A program made the translations under genes and the position numbers. From NCBI GenBank assembly GCA_023408315.1, contig JAEYKI010000022.1, positions 29,906 through 93,905 on the forward strand: a DNA stretch of 64,000 nt. The letters are read 5' to 3'. The DNA comes from Bacillota bacterium (GTDB lineage: Bacteria; Bacillota; Clostridia; Christensenellales; Christensenellaceae). Shown in pieces: positions 25,882-35,883 of this stretch (positions are counted from its first letter, which is position 1; each line of letters opens with the position of its first letter). The notes beneath the pieces are model-generated. The model was not told the DNA's origin, did not search any database, and saw only the letters and a program-made list of their open reading frames with translations.

Positions 25882-27270
25882 ATGGACACTCAAAATATGG
25901 GCGTGGGCATTCCCGAAATACTGTTGCCAAGCCTGAATATCAATATGAAGAAATGGGCTGTAATTGCATGCGACCAGTTTACGTCCCAGCCCGACTATTG
26001 GATGCAGGTGGAGCGCACGGTGGGCAACGCGCCTTCTATTCTGCATATGATTTTGCCGGAAGTATATCTGAACTACGAGGGATTGACGGACAACATTAAG
26101 AATATAAACCAGGTGATGCACGATTATATTGAAAAAGGCGTTCTGGAGCAATTGCCGCGCGGCATTATGCTGGTGGAACGGGCAATGGAAGGCACGGTGC
26201 GCAAGGGCCTGATTATGATGGTGGATCTGGAATACTACGATTATAACGCCCAAAATAAGCCCCTGATCCGCGCTACGGAAAAAACGCTTCTGGAGCGTAT
26301 TCCCCCCCGCGTGACCATACGGCAGGACGCCCCTCTGGAAACTTCGCACATAATGGCCATGATGGACGACCCGAGGGACAGCGTAATTGGCCCTGTGTAC
26401 AAAGCAAAAGAAGACTTGGAAAAACTGTATGATTTTGATTTGATGCTGGGCGGCGGAAGGATTCGCGGCTATTTTGTGGAAAACGAAGAACTGCTGGACG
26501 GCGTGATGCGCGCAATGTCCAGGCTGCCCTTGCGGGACGGCATGCGTTTTTGCGTGGGGGACGGGAACCATTCCCTGGCCGCTGCAAAAACCGTGTGGGA
26601 CCTTGCCAAGGAAACATTGAGCGAAGAGGAGCGGGAAAATCATCCGTTGCGCTACGCCATGTGCGAATTTGTGAACCTTCACGACGACGGCATTGAGTTT
26701 ATGCCCATTCACCGCGTGCTGTTTAAGGTGAACCCCATTACCGTGCTGGAGTTTGTTGTGGACCGCTTAAATAAGCGGGGCGCAAAAGCAAAACTGATGT
26801 TTGGCCGGTGGCGGGGCGGGTCTGAAGCGCTGAAGGGCAACGAACTGCCGTTTTTGTACCGTGAAGGCGCGGGCAAGATTGTGCTGGAGCATAAATCCCG
26901 GCCCCTGCTTCTGGAAGAAGTGCAGGATATTCTGGACGAGTTTATTGCCAACAACCAGAATACAAGCATAGATTACATACACGGCCAGGAGGTATTTGAG
27001 GAACTGGCCCGAAAGTACGACAACCTGGGGCTTTATTTCAGCCCCGTCCCCAAGGAAAAGTTTTTTGACACGGTGATAGAATGCGGCGTGCTGCCCAAAA
27101 AAAGTTTCTCCATGGGGGAAGCGGAGCAAAAGAGGTATTATATAGAATGCCGCCTGCTGGTGAATCCGCATGAGGAGGAACCGGAGCAACAGGCGGAGCC
27201 GGAGGAACAAGAACCGGAAACAGTGGAAACAGACGCAGAAATTATAAACGAGGATGTAGCGGAGGAATGA
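25882..27270 (+). CDS. DUF1015-family protein
   Basis: 462 residues. An N-terminal AVIACDQFTSQPDYW and a central CVGDGNHSLAAAK mark the DUF1015/COG4198 family, often encoded near serine or amino-acid biosynthesis genes and without an assigned reaction. The last 30 residues are a Glu/Gln-rich acidic tail that looks disordered and is not part of the core. CGGAGG precedes the ATG. It heads an operon with aspartate kinase, a carboxylate-type exporter and purL. Confidence 0.82.
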   Translation: MDTQNMGVGIPEILLPSLNINMKKWAVIACDQFTSQPDYWMQVERTVGNAPSILHMILPEVYLNYEGLTDNIKNINQVMHDYIEKGVLEQLPRGIMLVERAMEGTVRKGLIMMVDLEYYDYNAQNKPLIRATEKTLLERIPPRVTIRQDAPLETSHIMAMMDDPRDSVIGPVYKAKEDLEKLYDFDLMLGGGRIRGYFVENEELLDGVMRAMSRLPLRDGMRFCVGDGNHSLAAAKTVWDLAKETLSEEERENHPLRYAMCEFVNLHDDGIEFMPIHRVLFKVNPITVLEFVVDRLNKRGAKAKLMFGRWRGGSEALKGNELPFLYREGAGKIVLEHKSRPLLLEEVQDILDEFIANNQNTSIDYIHGQEVFEELARKYDNLGLYFSPVPKEKFFDTVIECGVLPKKSFSMGEAEQKRYYIECRLLVNPHEEEPEQQAEPEEQEPETVETDAEIINEDVAEE

Positions 27271-27275
27271 CTTGC

Positions 27276-28586
27276 ATGTCGGTAAAGGTTGCCAAGTTCG
27301 GCGGTAGTTCTCTGGCGGATGCAAACCAGATTTTAAAGTGTAAAAAAATAATAGAAGCAGATCCAAACAGGCGGTACATTGTTCCGTCTGCTCCGGGAAA
27401 AAGGTTTTCTGAAGACGAAAAAATAACGGATCTTTTGTATCAGCTGCACCGTGAGCAAAACAAGGCGGGGAGCGCGGCGTATCAAAAAATTCGGCAGCGG
27501 TATGTGGAGATAAGGGACGAACTGGGCGTGTCCGTGGATATAGAAGCGCATATACGCATTGTTCTGGAGAATCTGGAAAGCGGCGCTTCGGCGGATTATG
27601 CGGCAAGCAGGGGCGAATATTTAAACGGCCTTCTTTTGGCAAGCCTTCTGGGTTATGATTTTGTAGACGCGGCAGAAGCGATTTTTTTTGATGAAAAGGG
27701 CGTGTACGACCACGAAAAAACCATTCCCGCTTTATGCGCCGTTTTAAAGAAACACACGAGGGCTGTGATACCCGGATTTTATGGCAGCATGGCGGATGGC
27801 AGCATAAAAGCATTCTCCCGCGGGGGGTCGGACATTACGGGCTCCATTGTTGCCTGCGCCTCCGGAGCCGTTTTATATGAGAACTGGACGGATGTATCCG
27901 GCTTTTTGAAAGCAGACCCGCGGATTGTTAAAAACCCAAAGAAAATAGATGTGATCACCTACCGTGAACTGCGCGAGCTTTCTTACATGGGCGCTACGGT
28001 GCTGCACGAGGATTCCATATTCCCTGTGCTGCAGGTGGCTATTCCCATTCATGTCAAGAATACAAACGACCCGGAAAACTCGGGCACCGTGATTGTACCC
28101 TCTCTGGATAAAGACGTGGCCAGCGAAGAAACCATTACGGGCATTGCGGGTAAAAAGAATTTTACGGTTATTACCATAGAAAAAAACGGTATGAACACGG
28201 AGATTGGATTTGGAAGGCGCGTTTTATCGTGTCTGGAGAAGTACGATATTTCGTTTGAGCATATTCCCTCCGGAATTGATTCGCTTTGCGTAGTGATTGC
28301 GGACTGCAAGGTGAGCGGGTGTGTGGACAGGCTTGTGGATGAGATACATAAGGTGTGCGCGCCCGATTCCGTGGAGGTTTCCAGCAACATGGCCCTGATT
28401 GCCACAGTGGGCCGGGGCATGATCCGCCGGGTGGGCATTTCTGCAAAACTGTTTACTGCGCTGGCCGAAAACGGTGTTAACGTGCGCATGATCGACCAGG
28501 GCTCCAGCGAGATGAACATCATTGTTGGCGTGGAGAACGACGATTTTGAAAAAGCGGTGCGTGCGATTTATGATGCTCTTGTTTGA
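27276..28586 (+). CDS. Aspartate kinase (aspartokinase)
   Basis: 436 residues. It begins SVKVAKFGGSSLAD, the kinase signature, with a SRGGSDITGS substrate loop, and has two C-terminal ACT domains (about 300-436) that usually give feedback inhibition by lysine or threonine. It phosphorylates aspartate in the first step of lysine, methionine and threonine synthesis. The ATG at 27276 is 10 nt after GGAGG; the ATG at 27267 would be too close to it. The upstream DUF1015 stop lies between them. Confidence 0.93.
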   Translation: MSVKVAKFGGSSLADANQILKCKKIIEADPNRRYIVPSAPGKRFSEDEKITDLLYQLHREQNKAGSAAYQKIRQRYVEIRDELGVSVDIEAHIRIVLENLESGASADYAASRGEYLNGLLLASLLGYDFVDAAEAIFFDEKGVYDHEKTIPALCAVLKKHTRAVIPGFYGSMADGSIKAFSRGGSDITGSIVACASGAVLYENWTDVSGFLKADPRIVKNPKKIDVITYRELRELSYMGATVLHEDSIFPVLQVAIPIHVKNTNDPENSGTVIVPSLDKDVASEETITGIAGKKNFTVITIEKNGMNTEIGFGRRVLSCLEKYDISFEHIPSGIDSLCVVIADCKVSGCVDRLVDEIHKVCAPDSVEVSSNMALIATVGRGMIRRVGISAKLFTALAENGVNVRMIDQGSSEMNIIVGVENDDFEKAVRAIYDALV

Positions 28587-28605
28587 AAGGTGTGAGACGG
28601 CGTAA

Positions 28606-29658
28606 ATGATTGAGGGAGCGGTTGGGTCCGTACTGATGATCCTTATTCTCATCTCTTTTGGCTATCTGGCCGCGTTTAAGGGATGGGTTTCGGAAGGAAC
28701 CTCCCGGTTTATCACCAAACTGGTTGTAAACATTACGCTGCCCTGCACCATTTTAAACTCGTTTTTGAATAATTTTACGGCGGCAGAGCTTTTGTCATCC
28801 GGAAAATATATATGGACGGCGTTTACGGCGGTACTGCTTTTTCTGGCGGTTGGGCTGCTATTCGCCCGGATACTGAAAGTGGAAAAAGAGCGAAGAGGCG
28901 TTTTTACGGCTCTTTTTTCGTTTTCCAATTCCGTATTCGTGGGGTTCCCGGTGGCCATGGCTATATTCGGGGAAAAAGGCATGATATTTGCGATTTTTTA
29001 TTTTTTCGCAAACACCACCTGTTTTAATACGCTGGCGTATTTGCTGATCTCCAGGGACGGAGAACTGATTCGCAGCAAACAGGCCGCTGGTTCCACAACC
29101 ATTGCCGGCCCGGGTGGAACGGCTGTTTTGACCATGGAAGAGGCGGGCAGTATGGCGGACAGCTTTTTGCCCAAAACGAACGAGCCGCCCAAAATAACGG
29201 TGTCCGCCATGACCAAACGGGTGTTGCAACCCCCGGTGATTACCATATTTGCAGCCATCGCCCTGGTGCTGCTGGGTGTTCGGTTGCCGGATTTCGCGAA
29301 TTCCACCATTGCTCTTGCCGGCGGCATTACTTCCCCGCTGTCTCTGATTTTTGTGGGTACGGTATTGCACAGGGTCGGGTTCAAAACCCTGAAATTTGAA
29401 AAAGATATATCCTGGGTAATGGTGGGCAGATTCATACTGGCGCCGCTGGTTATGCTGGGCGTGGCGGCGTTTTTTGGCTTGGAGCCGTTTGCCAGCCATG
29501 TGTTTATTACGCAGATGGCCTTGCCCGTAATGGTAACAGCGGTGATCTACGCGGAATCGTGCACGGCGGACTGCGCGTTTGCGACCCGCAGCATGGTGCT
29601 CTCCACCTTGCTATCGCTCATTATGCTGCCCATTCTGGTTTTGCTGTTTGGCGGCTGA
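28606..29658 (+). CDS. AEC-family transporter (auxin efflux carrier-like)
   Basis: 350 residues with about ten transmembrane segments in two halves, separated by a hydrophilic loop at roughly 165-200. The TLPCTILNS-type and FSNSVFVGFPV segments are characteristic of AEC transporters, which move organic acids or amino acids. Substrate unknown; the neighbouring aspartate kinase hints at an amino-acid or dicarboxylate role. It starts 20 nt after the kinase stop. Confidence 0.86.
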   Translation: MIEGAVGSVLMILILISFGYLAAFKGWVSEGTSRFITKLVVNITLPCTILNSFLNNFTAAELLSSGKYIWTAFTAVLLFLAVGLLFARILKVEKERRGVFTALFSFSNSVFVGFPVAMAIFGEKGMIFAIFYFFANTTCFNTLAYLLISRDGELIRSKQAAGSTTIAGPGGTAVLTMEEAGSMADSFLPKTNEPPKITVSAMTKRVLQPPVITIFAAIALVLLGVRLPDFANSTIALAGGITSPLSLIFVGTVLHRVGFKTLKFEKDISWVMVGRFILAPLVMLGVAAFFGLEPFASHVFITQMALPVMVTAVIYAESCTADCAFATRSMVLSTLLSLIMLPILVLLFGG

Positions 29659-29673
29659 TATAGGAGTTTTTTT

Positions 29674-32600
29674 ATGGTAAACAGATTGTATGTGGAAAAA
29701 AAGCCGGGATTTGATGTGGAAGCCAAAAGCTTGCTGGCGGATTTTAAGGAAAACATCGGGATCAGCGGGCTTAAAAGCGTGCGGGTACTGAACCGGTACG
29801 ATGTGCAGGGCATGGCCACGGAAGACCTGGAACAGGCGAAGCAGACCATTTTCAGCGAGCCTCCTGTGGACAGGATTTTGGAAACCCCTGATTTTGGCGG
29901 TGGATATGTATTTGGCATGGAATACCTGCCGGGCCAGTACGACCAGCGGGCGGACAGCGCAGCGCAGTGCGTGCAGCTCCTTACGAAAAAAGAGCGGCCC
30001 ATTGTGCGGAGCGCCAAAATATTTGTACTGGAAGGCGCCGTAACCCTGCCAGATATTGAGAAGATAAAAAAATATGTGATCAACCCGGTAGACTCCAGGG
30101 AAGCCTCGCTTGCGATGCCGGGAAACCTTGAAATGCAGGTTGCGCCGCCTAGGGACGTACCCGTAATGGATGGGTTTACACAAATGGAAGGAACCGGATT
30201 GGAGGCCTTCCGGCAGGAGATGGGCTTTGCCATGAGCGAAAGCGACATCGCCTTTGTGCAGGAATATTTCCTAAAAGAAAAACGAAATCCCACGCTTACT
30301 GAGCTGCGGGTGATAGACACATACTGGTCCGACCACTGCAGGCACACCACTTTTTTAACAAAGCTGACGGATGTGGAATTTGAGGAAGGCGCGGACACTG
30401 CCAAAAGCATTTGGGCGGAATATCTGGAAGCGCGCATAAAGCTGGGCGCAAAAAAAGATATTTGCCTGATGGACCTTGCGACCATGTATGTGCGGGAGGC
30501 TAAGGATTCGCTTAAAAACCTGGATTTGTCCGAGGAAATCAATGCGTGCAGCATCAAACACAAAGTGAAGACATCGAAAGGCGACCTCGATTACCTCATC
30601 ATGTTCAAGAACGAGACGCACAACCACCCAACGGAAATAGAGCCCTTTGGCGGCGCGGCGACGTGCCTGGGCGGCGCGATTCGCGACCCCCTTTCGGGCC
30701 GGAGCTATGTGTACCATGCCATGCGCGTCACGGGCAGCGCGGACCCAAGGGAAAGCCTGGCGGATACCATGGAGTATAAGCTGCCACAGCGCAAGATTAC
30801 GCGGGAGGCTGCGGCGGGGTATTCCTCATACGGGAACCAGATCGGCCTTGCAACGGGTTTGGTGCATGAGGTATACCACCCCGGATACAAGGCCAAGCGT
30901 ATGGAAATTGGCGCGGTAATTGGCGCTGCGCCCGCGGAAAACGTGGTCCGGGAGCGCCCGCAGAAGGGCGACCTGATTATACTGATTGGCGGCGCAACCG
31001 GCAGGGACGGCTGTGGCGGCGCAACCGGGTCCAGCAAGGCGCACGACGAAAAATCCATAGAAGAATGCGGCGCGGAGGTGCAGAAGGGCAATCCGCTCAC
31101 CGAGCGCAAGTTACAGCGGCTGTTCCGAAACGAGGGATTTTCCCGGCTTATCAAGCGTTGCAACGATTTTGGCGCTGGCGGTGTGTGCGTGGCCATTGGC
31201 GAACTGGCCGAGTCTCTGGACATTAACCTGGACGCCGTGCCCAAGAAATACGAGGGCCTGGACGGCACAGAGCTCGCCATCTCTGAATCCCAGGAGAGGA
31301 TGGCCGTGGTTGTATCGCCGGGGGATTTGGAAGCCGTGCTGGCAATGGCGGCGGCCGAAAACCTGGACGCGACCAGGGTGGCAGAAGTGACGGATAGCGG
31401 GCGGATGCGCATGTTCTGGAGAGGCCGGGCCATTGTGGATATGAACCGCGCGTTTATAGATTCCAACGGAGCGCCGCAGTACGCAAAGGCAAGAGTGGCG
31501 GCGGCAGGCAAGCAGGATTTGTTTGCAGAGAATACAGGCGAGACCTGGCGGGAGACAGTTCTGGGCCTGGTGGCGGACCTGAACAGTTGCAGCCAGAAGG
31601 GACTGGTTGAGCGGTTTGACGGCAGTATTGGCGCTTCCAGTGTTACCATGCCCCTGGGCGGCATGAGCCAATTGACGCCCGTGCAGGCCATGGCCGCGAA
31701 GGTGCCCTGCCAGGAAGGGGACGCGTATTCCACAACATTGATGAGCTTTGGACTGGACCCATACCTGTTAAGCCTGAATCCGCTTGTTGGTTCAGCGTAT
31801 TCCGTCCTGCATTCCGTGGCAAAAATCATAGCGGCCGGAGGCGGACTGGACGGCATATGGCTTACCCTGCAGGAATATTTTGAGCGGTTGGGCGAAGACC
31901 CCATGCGCTGGGGCAAGCCCCTTGCGGCGCTTTTGGGCGCGTATCTGGCGCAAAAGAGGCTGGGCATTGCGGCGATAGGCGGAAAGGATTCCATGTCCGG
32001 CTCGTTCCGCGATTTGGACGTGCCGCCCACGGTATGTTCGTTTGCGGTATGCGTGGCGGACGACCCGGCCAAAATTGTTACCCCTGAATTTAAAAAAGCG
32101 GGAAATAAACTGTACTTGTTGGATATTAAACGGGAGGCAAATGGCTTGCCCGATTTTGAGGACGTAAAGAGCAAATATGCAGCCCTGCATATGCTGATGC
32201 AGGATGGAAAAATTGCATCCGCATTTGCGGTGGATCGCGGCGGCGTGATAGCCGCGGTTGCGCAGTGTTGCCTGGGTAACGGCCTGGGCGCGAATATAAG
32301 CATTGCGGACAAAGCGCTCTTAACCAGGAAACTGTACGGCGGCATATTGGTGGAGGCTGCCGGCTTGAATGACGCGGATTTCGCGGAAATTGGCGTGCTT
32401 ACGGAAAAGCCTTCTGTTCTTGTTGCAAACGAAGAGATTGGCCTCTCGGAAATAGAAAGGGCGTTTACCGGCACGCTGGAAGCTGTGTTCCCTACGCAGA
32501 CCAGAGAGCCCGCCATGCCAAAGACCGGGCTGTACACAGAAAAGAAGCCGTACATCTGCAAAAGCAAGGCGGCGCAGCCGCGGGTGATCATTCCCGTGTT

Positions 32601-33372
32601 TCCGGGCACCAACACGGAATTTGATTCCGCAAGGGCGTTTGAAAAGGCGGGGGCACGGGCGGACATTCTGGTGATCCGCAACCGGAGCGCGGCGGATATA
32701 GAAGAATCCATTGCCGAGCTGAAAAAGAAGATAGACGCATCCCAGATTATCATGATCCCCGGCGGGTTCTCGGGCGGAGACGAGCCGGATGGCTCCGGCA
32801 AGTTTATCGCAACAACCTTCCGTAACCCCGCGGTGAGCGATGCGGTGCAGAATCTGCTGGATAACCGGGACGGCCTGATTCTGGGTATTTGCAACGGCTT
32901 CCAGGCATTGATCAAGCTGGGGCTGGTGCCGTATGGCCGTATTTGCGACATGCGGGAAGACAGCCCCACGCTGACGTACAACACCATTGGGCGGCATATG
33001 TCCCGCATTGTGCGTACGCGCATTACCAGCGCGGCTTCACCCTGGTTCGCAGGTGTAGAGGTTGGCGAGGTGTATTCGGTTGCCGTATCCCACGGGGAAG
33101 GGCGTTTTGTTGCAACTGAACCGGAACTGAAAGCATTGTTTGCGAACGGCCAGGCGGCCACACAGTATGTGAACCCAGAAGGAAACCCATCTATGGATAT
33201 CGCGCACAATCCAAACGGTTCCATGTGGGCTGTGGAAGGCATTACCAGCCCGGATGGAAGGGTATTGGGAAAAATGGGGCATAACGAGCGCGCAACAGAG
33301 TATACGTTTAAAAACGTACCGGGGAACTGGAACCAGAAGCTGTTTGAGAGCGGGGTTTTGTATTTTAAATAA
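29674..33372 (+). CDS. purL: Phosphoribosylformylglycinamidine synthase, single-chain form
   Basis: 1232 residues combining the PurS-like N-terminus, two AIR-synthase-like ATP-binding halves and a C-terminal class I glutamine amidotransferase. The amidotransferase nucleophile is C1073 in GICNGFQ, and a late VSHGEG-type His region is present. It converts FGAR plus glutamine to FGAM in purine synthesis. Single-chain enzymes of this length are common in Clostridia. No other pur genes and no purine riboswitch are next to it. GGAG lies upstream of the ATG. Confidence 0.95.
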   Translation: MVNRLYVEKKPGFDVEAKSLLADFKENIGISGLKSVRVLNRYDVQGMATEDLEQAKQTIFSEPPVDRILETPDFGGGYVFGMEYLPGQYDQRADSAAQCVQLLTKKERPIVRSAKIFVLEGAVTLPDIEKIKKYVINPVDSREASLAMPGNLEMQVAPPRDVPVMDGFTQMEGTGLEAFRQEMGFAMSESDIAFVQEYFLKEKRNPTLTELRVIDTYWSDHCRHTTFLTKLTDVEFEEGADTAKSIWAEYLEARIKLGAKKDICLMDLATMYVREAKDSLKNLDLSEEINACSIKHKVKTSKGDLDYLIMFKNETHNHPTEIEPFGGAATCLGGAIRDPLSGRSYVYHAMRVTGSADPRESLADTMEYKLPQRKITREAAAGYSSYGNQIGLATGLVHEVYHPGYKAKRMEIGAVIGAAPAENVVRERPQKGDLIILIGGATGRDGCGGATGSSKAHDEKSIEECGAEVQKGNPLTERKLQRLFRNEGFSRLIKRCNDFGAGGVCVAIGELAESLDINLDAVPKKYEGLDGTELAISESQERMAVVVSPGDLEAVLAMAAAENLDATRVAEVTDSGRMRMFWRGRAIVDMNRAFIDSNGAPQYAKARVAAAGKQDLFAENTGETWRETVLGLVADLNSCSQKGLVERFDGSIGASSVTMPLGGMSQLTPVQAMAAKVPCQEGDAYSTTLMSFGLDPYLLSLNPLVGSAYSVLHSVAKIIAAGGGLDGIWLTLQEYFERLGEDPMRWGKPLAALLGAYLAQKRLGIAAIGGKDSMSGSFRDLDVPPTVCSFAVCVADDPAKIVTPEFKKAGNKLYLLDIKREANGLPDFEDVKSKYAALHMLMQDGKIASAFAVDRGGVIAAVAQCCLGNGLGANISIADKALLTRKLYGGILVEAAGLNDADFAEIGVLTEKPSVLVANEEIGLSEIERAFTGTLEAVFPTQTREPAMPKTGLYTEKKPYICKSKAAQPRVIIPVFPGTNTEFDSARAFEKAGARADILVIRNRSAADIEESIAELKKKIDASQIIMIPGGFSGGDEPDGSGKFIATTFRNPAVSDAVQNLLDNRDGLILGICNGFQALIKLGLVPYGRICDMREDSPTLTYNTIGRHMSRIVRTRITSAASPWFAGVEVGEVYSVAVSHGEGRFVATEPELKALFANGQAATQYVNPEGNPSMDIAHNPNGSMWAVEGITSPDGRVLGKMGHNERATEYTFKNVPGNWNQKLFESGVLYFK

Positions 33373-33403
33373 AAAAACCGCGTTTTTGGGCGAAAAATAA
33401 AGT

Positions 33404-33440
33404 AAAAAGCCGGTTTTTTAGCCAGGCTTTTTGTTTTTTG
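33404..33440 (+). terminator. Terminator of the DUF1015-purL operon
   Basis: AAAAAGCC (33404-33411) pairs with GGCTTTTT (33425-33432), followed by GTTTTTTG. Confidence 0.75.
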
Positions 33441-33510
33441 TATAGAAAACATTCACTTTCTTTGAATTGTTTTTCCAAAGTCGGGAAAAATAGTGAAAGG
33501 AGGTGTACGT

Positions 33511-34221
33511 ATGAACAATGAAAAAAATAATTCCGGAGAGCACGGAAAGGGTATTTTAAAACAAAAAGGATTTTATATTGCAATAGCCATATGCATTATT
33601 GCGGTCGCGTCTATCTTGCTTGTTACCCTGCAGGGCACAACCGGGGGTGCGCAGCCTTCGCAGCAGGCGCAGGCAACCGGCTCGGCGCAAAACGTGCAGA
33701 ATATAGAGGCCCCGAATCTGGCGCAGGCGGAAGAAGCAGCCCTGCAATCTTCTACTCCCAGCCCGGCGGCCACAGCATCCGCTACGGAAGTGCCAAGGAA
33801 CTACCAGAAAGCGCAAGTATCAATTAAAAAACCCGTTGACGGGGACATTGCCGCCGTTTTCTGTATAGACAAGCTGGTGTATAACAAAACGCTGAACATT
33901 TGGCAGACGCATAACGGCATTGACATTGTGCCGCGTGACAACGCGGAAGTAAAGTCTGCGCTGGCAGGCGAAGTGGCCCAGGTAATAGACGACGCAAGCT
34001 GGGGGAACACGGTTGTGATCAACCATGCGGACAACCTGGTGACCAAGTACGCAGGCCTTGCGGATGTTAAGGTTGCGGTGGGCGACAAAGTGCAGGAAGG
34101 CGATGTGATCGGCACCTGCGGAACGCCGCCGTTTGAAGAGAATATGGGCACCCACCTGCATTTTGAACTGTGGCAGGCAGGCAAGCCAATCGATCCTTCC
34201 AAGGTGTTTGCACAAAATTAA
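33511..34221 (+). CDS. Membrane-anchored M23 metallopeptidase, SpoIIQ-like
   Basis: 236 residues: cytoplasmic N-terminus, one membrane segment (about 22-41), a low-complexity Gln/Ala/Ser linker (50-105) and a LytM/M23 domain. The zinc motifs are intact: H and D in THNGIDIV and HxH in HLHFEL. SpoIIQ of Clostridia retains these and works at the forespore engulfment interface, whereas the B. subtilis form is degenerate. The assignment to SpoIIQ rests on size and layout only. Very strong ribosome site AAAGGAGGTG, 6 nt before the ATG at 33511. Confidence 0.8.
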   Translation: MNNEKNNSGEHGKGILKQKGFYIAIAICIIAVASILLVTLQGTTGGAQPSQQAQATGSAQNVQNIEAPNLAQAEEAALQSSTPSPAATASATEVPRNYQKAQVSIKKPVDGDIAAVFCIDKLVYNKTLNIWQTHNGIDIVPRDNAEVKSALAGEVAQVIDDASWGNTVVINHADNLVTKYAGLADVKVAVGDKVQEGDVIGTCGTPPFEENMGTHLHFELWQAGKPIDPSKVFAQN

Positions 34222-34238
34222 AGATACTGTGGGGATTC

Positions 34239-34271
34239 AAAAACACCTGTTCTTGTGTAACAGGTGTTTTT
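34239..34271. terminator. Bidirectional terminator, 13-bp stem
   Basis: AAAAACACCTGTT (34239-34251) pairs with AACAGGTGTTTTT (34259-34271). It can serve the M23 gene on the plus strand and the phosphohexomutase on the minus strand. Confidence 0.9.
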
Positions 34272-34331
34272 GGCTTTGTTAAAAAAGCTTTCTACAAGGG
34301 TTTTGTCCCTGTACAAGTTATTTAAGGAAAG

Positions 34332-35816
34332 TTACTTAAGGAACGATGCAAGCGATGAGCAATCCAGCCCTTTGTATTCTTTTAAAAATGCGCACAGCCG
34401 CTCCGCGATAATGCGAACACCGCCTGCGGAATCGCTCTCTATGTTAATGGGAAGCAGTGGCTCGTGCAGGGAGAGGCGCACCAGGAACCAGCCGTCGCCG
34501 TTCTGTTTATCAAAGGAGACGCGGATGCCCTCGTGGTTATCCGGCGCAATATGGTATTCGGGCTGCTGCTGCGCAAACGCTGCAAGCTCCTGCACCACCT
34601 TGTTTCCATACGCCTTAAAATCTTCCTCTAAAATCTTCAGGCGGAACTCGCTGCTTTCCACCGGCTCTTGTAAGGCTGCGATTAAATCGGAGAGGGTTTT
34701 ACCCTGCTTGCGCAGTTTGGCCATCTGAATAATGAGGCGGGTCACCAGGTAAGCGCCGTCGTCCAGAAAATAGTTTTCTTTGAGGGCCGCGTGTCCGGAC
34801 GTTTCAATGGCAAGGGGGGTATATACGCCTTCCTTGTTCAGGCGGATTGCCTCGTTGATTACGTTTTTGTATCCGCGTTTAAACCGGTGGTGCTTGCCGC
34901 CGATTCCATTGATAAATTCCGCAAGGCCGCTGGAGGTGATGGAATCCGTAACGATTGTTGCGCCCGGCGCCTCGCCGATAAGAATGGCGGAAATTACCGC
35001 GATCAGGCGGTTGCGGCTCAGCTCCTCGCCGCCCTTGTCCACCGCTGCGGCGCGGTCCACATCCGTATCAAATATAACGCCAAGGTCCGCGCCCGTGGCG
35101 ACCACAGCATCGGTTATGCTTTGCATGGCCTGCGCGTTTTCCGGGTTGGGCACATGGCCCGGAAAATTGCCGTCCGGCTCCAGAAACTGGCTGCCTGCGG
35201 TATCGGCGCCCAGGGGTTTTAAAACCTTTTCCACATAAAATCCGCCCGCGCCGTTACCTGCGTCCACAATGATCCTAAGGCCGGACAGGGGTTTTTGCTC
35301 ACCTGTTTCCTTTTGGATTTTTTTTATGAGCAATCCGCCGTAAACAGATATAAAATCTTTTTCCTGCAGGTTTCCATGGCCTTTGATAAAGGCCCCCGAT
35401 TCCGCAATGGAGAGCACCTCCGCTATGTCCTGCTTTTCCAGGCCGCCCTGGCGGGTAAAGAATTTAAGGCCGTTGCGGTCGGAAGGCAGATGGCTGGCGG
35501 TAATCATTACGGCTCCGTCGCACTCAAATTCCGGCGTAACGGTGGTCATAAACATGGCGGGGGTGGAGGCCATGCCGCAGTCGATCACGTCCATACCGGA
35601 CTGCACAAAGGACGCGATGCACGCCTGCCGGAATGCGGGTCCGGAGATTCGGGAATCCATGCCTACAGAAATCAGGCATTTTTTGCCTTCCCGCGCAGAC
35701 AGCCACGCGGCAAACGCGCTGGCAATTTTGGATACGGCGTTTACCGTCAGGTTTGCGCCCGGTCCAAGAGCAATACCACGGACATCGCTTCCGTTTTGTA
35801 ACTGTTTCAAATCCAT
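34332..35816 (-). CDS. Phosphomannomutase/phosphoglucomutase
   Basis: 494 residues, alpha-D-phosphohexomutase superfamily. The catalytic serine lies in TASHLP, where most members have TASHNP. The metal loop is DTDVDR, and the sugar-binding loop is ETSGH, usually GEMSGH. It interconverts hexose 1- and 6-phosphates for cell-envelope sugar synthesis. The N-terminal DVRGIA replaces the common GIRG start. These loop differences suggest a divergent subfamily with possibly altered specificity. It follows the Dabb gene by 67 nt on the same strand. Confidence 0.88.
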   Translation of the reverse strand: MDLKQLQNGSDVRGIALGPGANLTVNAVSKIASAFAAWLSAREGKKCLISVGMDSRISGPAFRQACIASFVQSGMDVIDCGMASTPAMFMTTVTPEFECDGAVMITASHLPSDRNGLKFFTRQGGLEKQDIAEVLSIAESGAFIKGHGNLQEKDFISVYGGLLIKKIQKETGEQKPLSGLRIIVDAGNGAGGFYVEKVLKPLGADTAGSQFLEPDGNFPGHVPNPENAQAMQSITDAVVATGADLGVIFDTDVDRAAAVDKGGEELSRNRLIAVISAILIGEAPGATIVTDSITSSGLAEFINGIGGKHHRFKRGYKNVINEAIRLNKEGVYTPLAIETSGHAALKENYFLDDGAYLVTRLIIQMAKLRKQGKTLSDLIAALQEPVESSEFRLKILEEDFKAYGNKVVQELAAFAQQQPEYHIAPDNHEGIRVSFDKQNGDGWFLVRLSLHEPLLPINIESDSAGGVRIIAERLCAFLKEYKGLDCSSLASFLK

Positions 35817-35883
35817 CTCAACTCAGCCTTTCTATATAAAAATGAATATAATAAACAAAAAGAACAGCCTCAAATCAACCAAC

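Noticed and set aside
29659..29673. Purine riboswitch before purL
   Set aside because: Only 15 nt separate purL from the preceding operon gene.
30705..33452. Minus-strand open frame of 915 codons over purL
   Set aside because: Low-complexity, Ser/Pro/Arg-rich antisense shadow of a G+C-rich gene; purL itself has full domain support.
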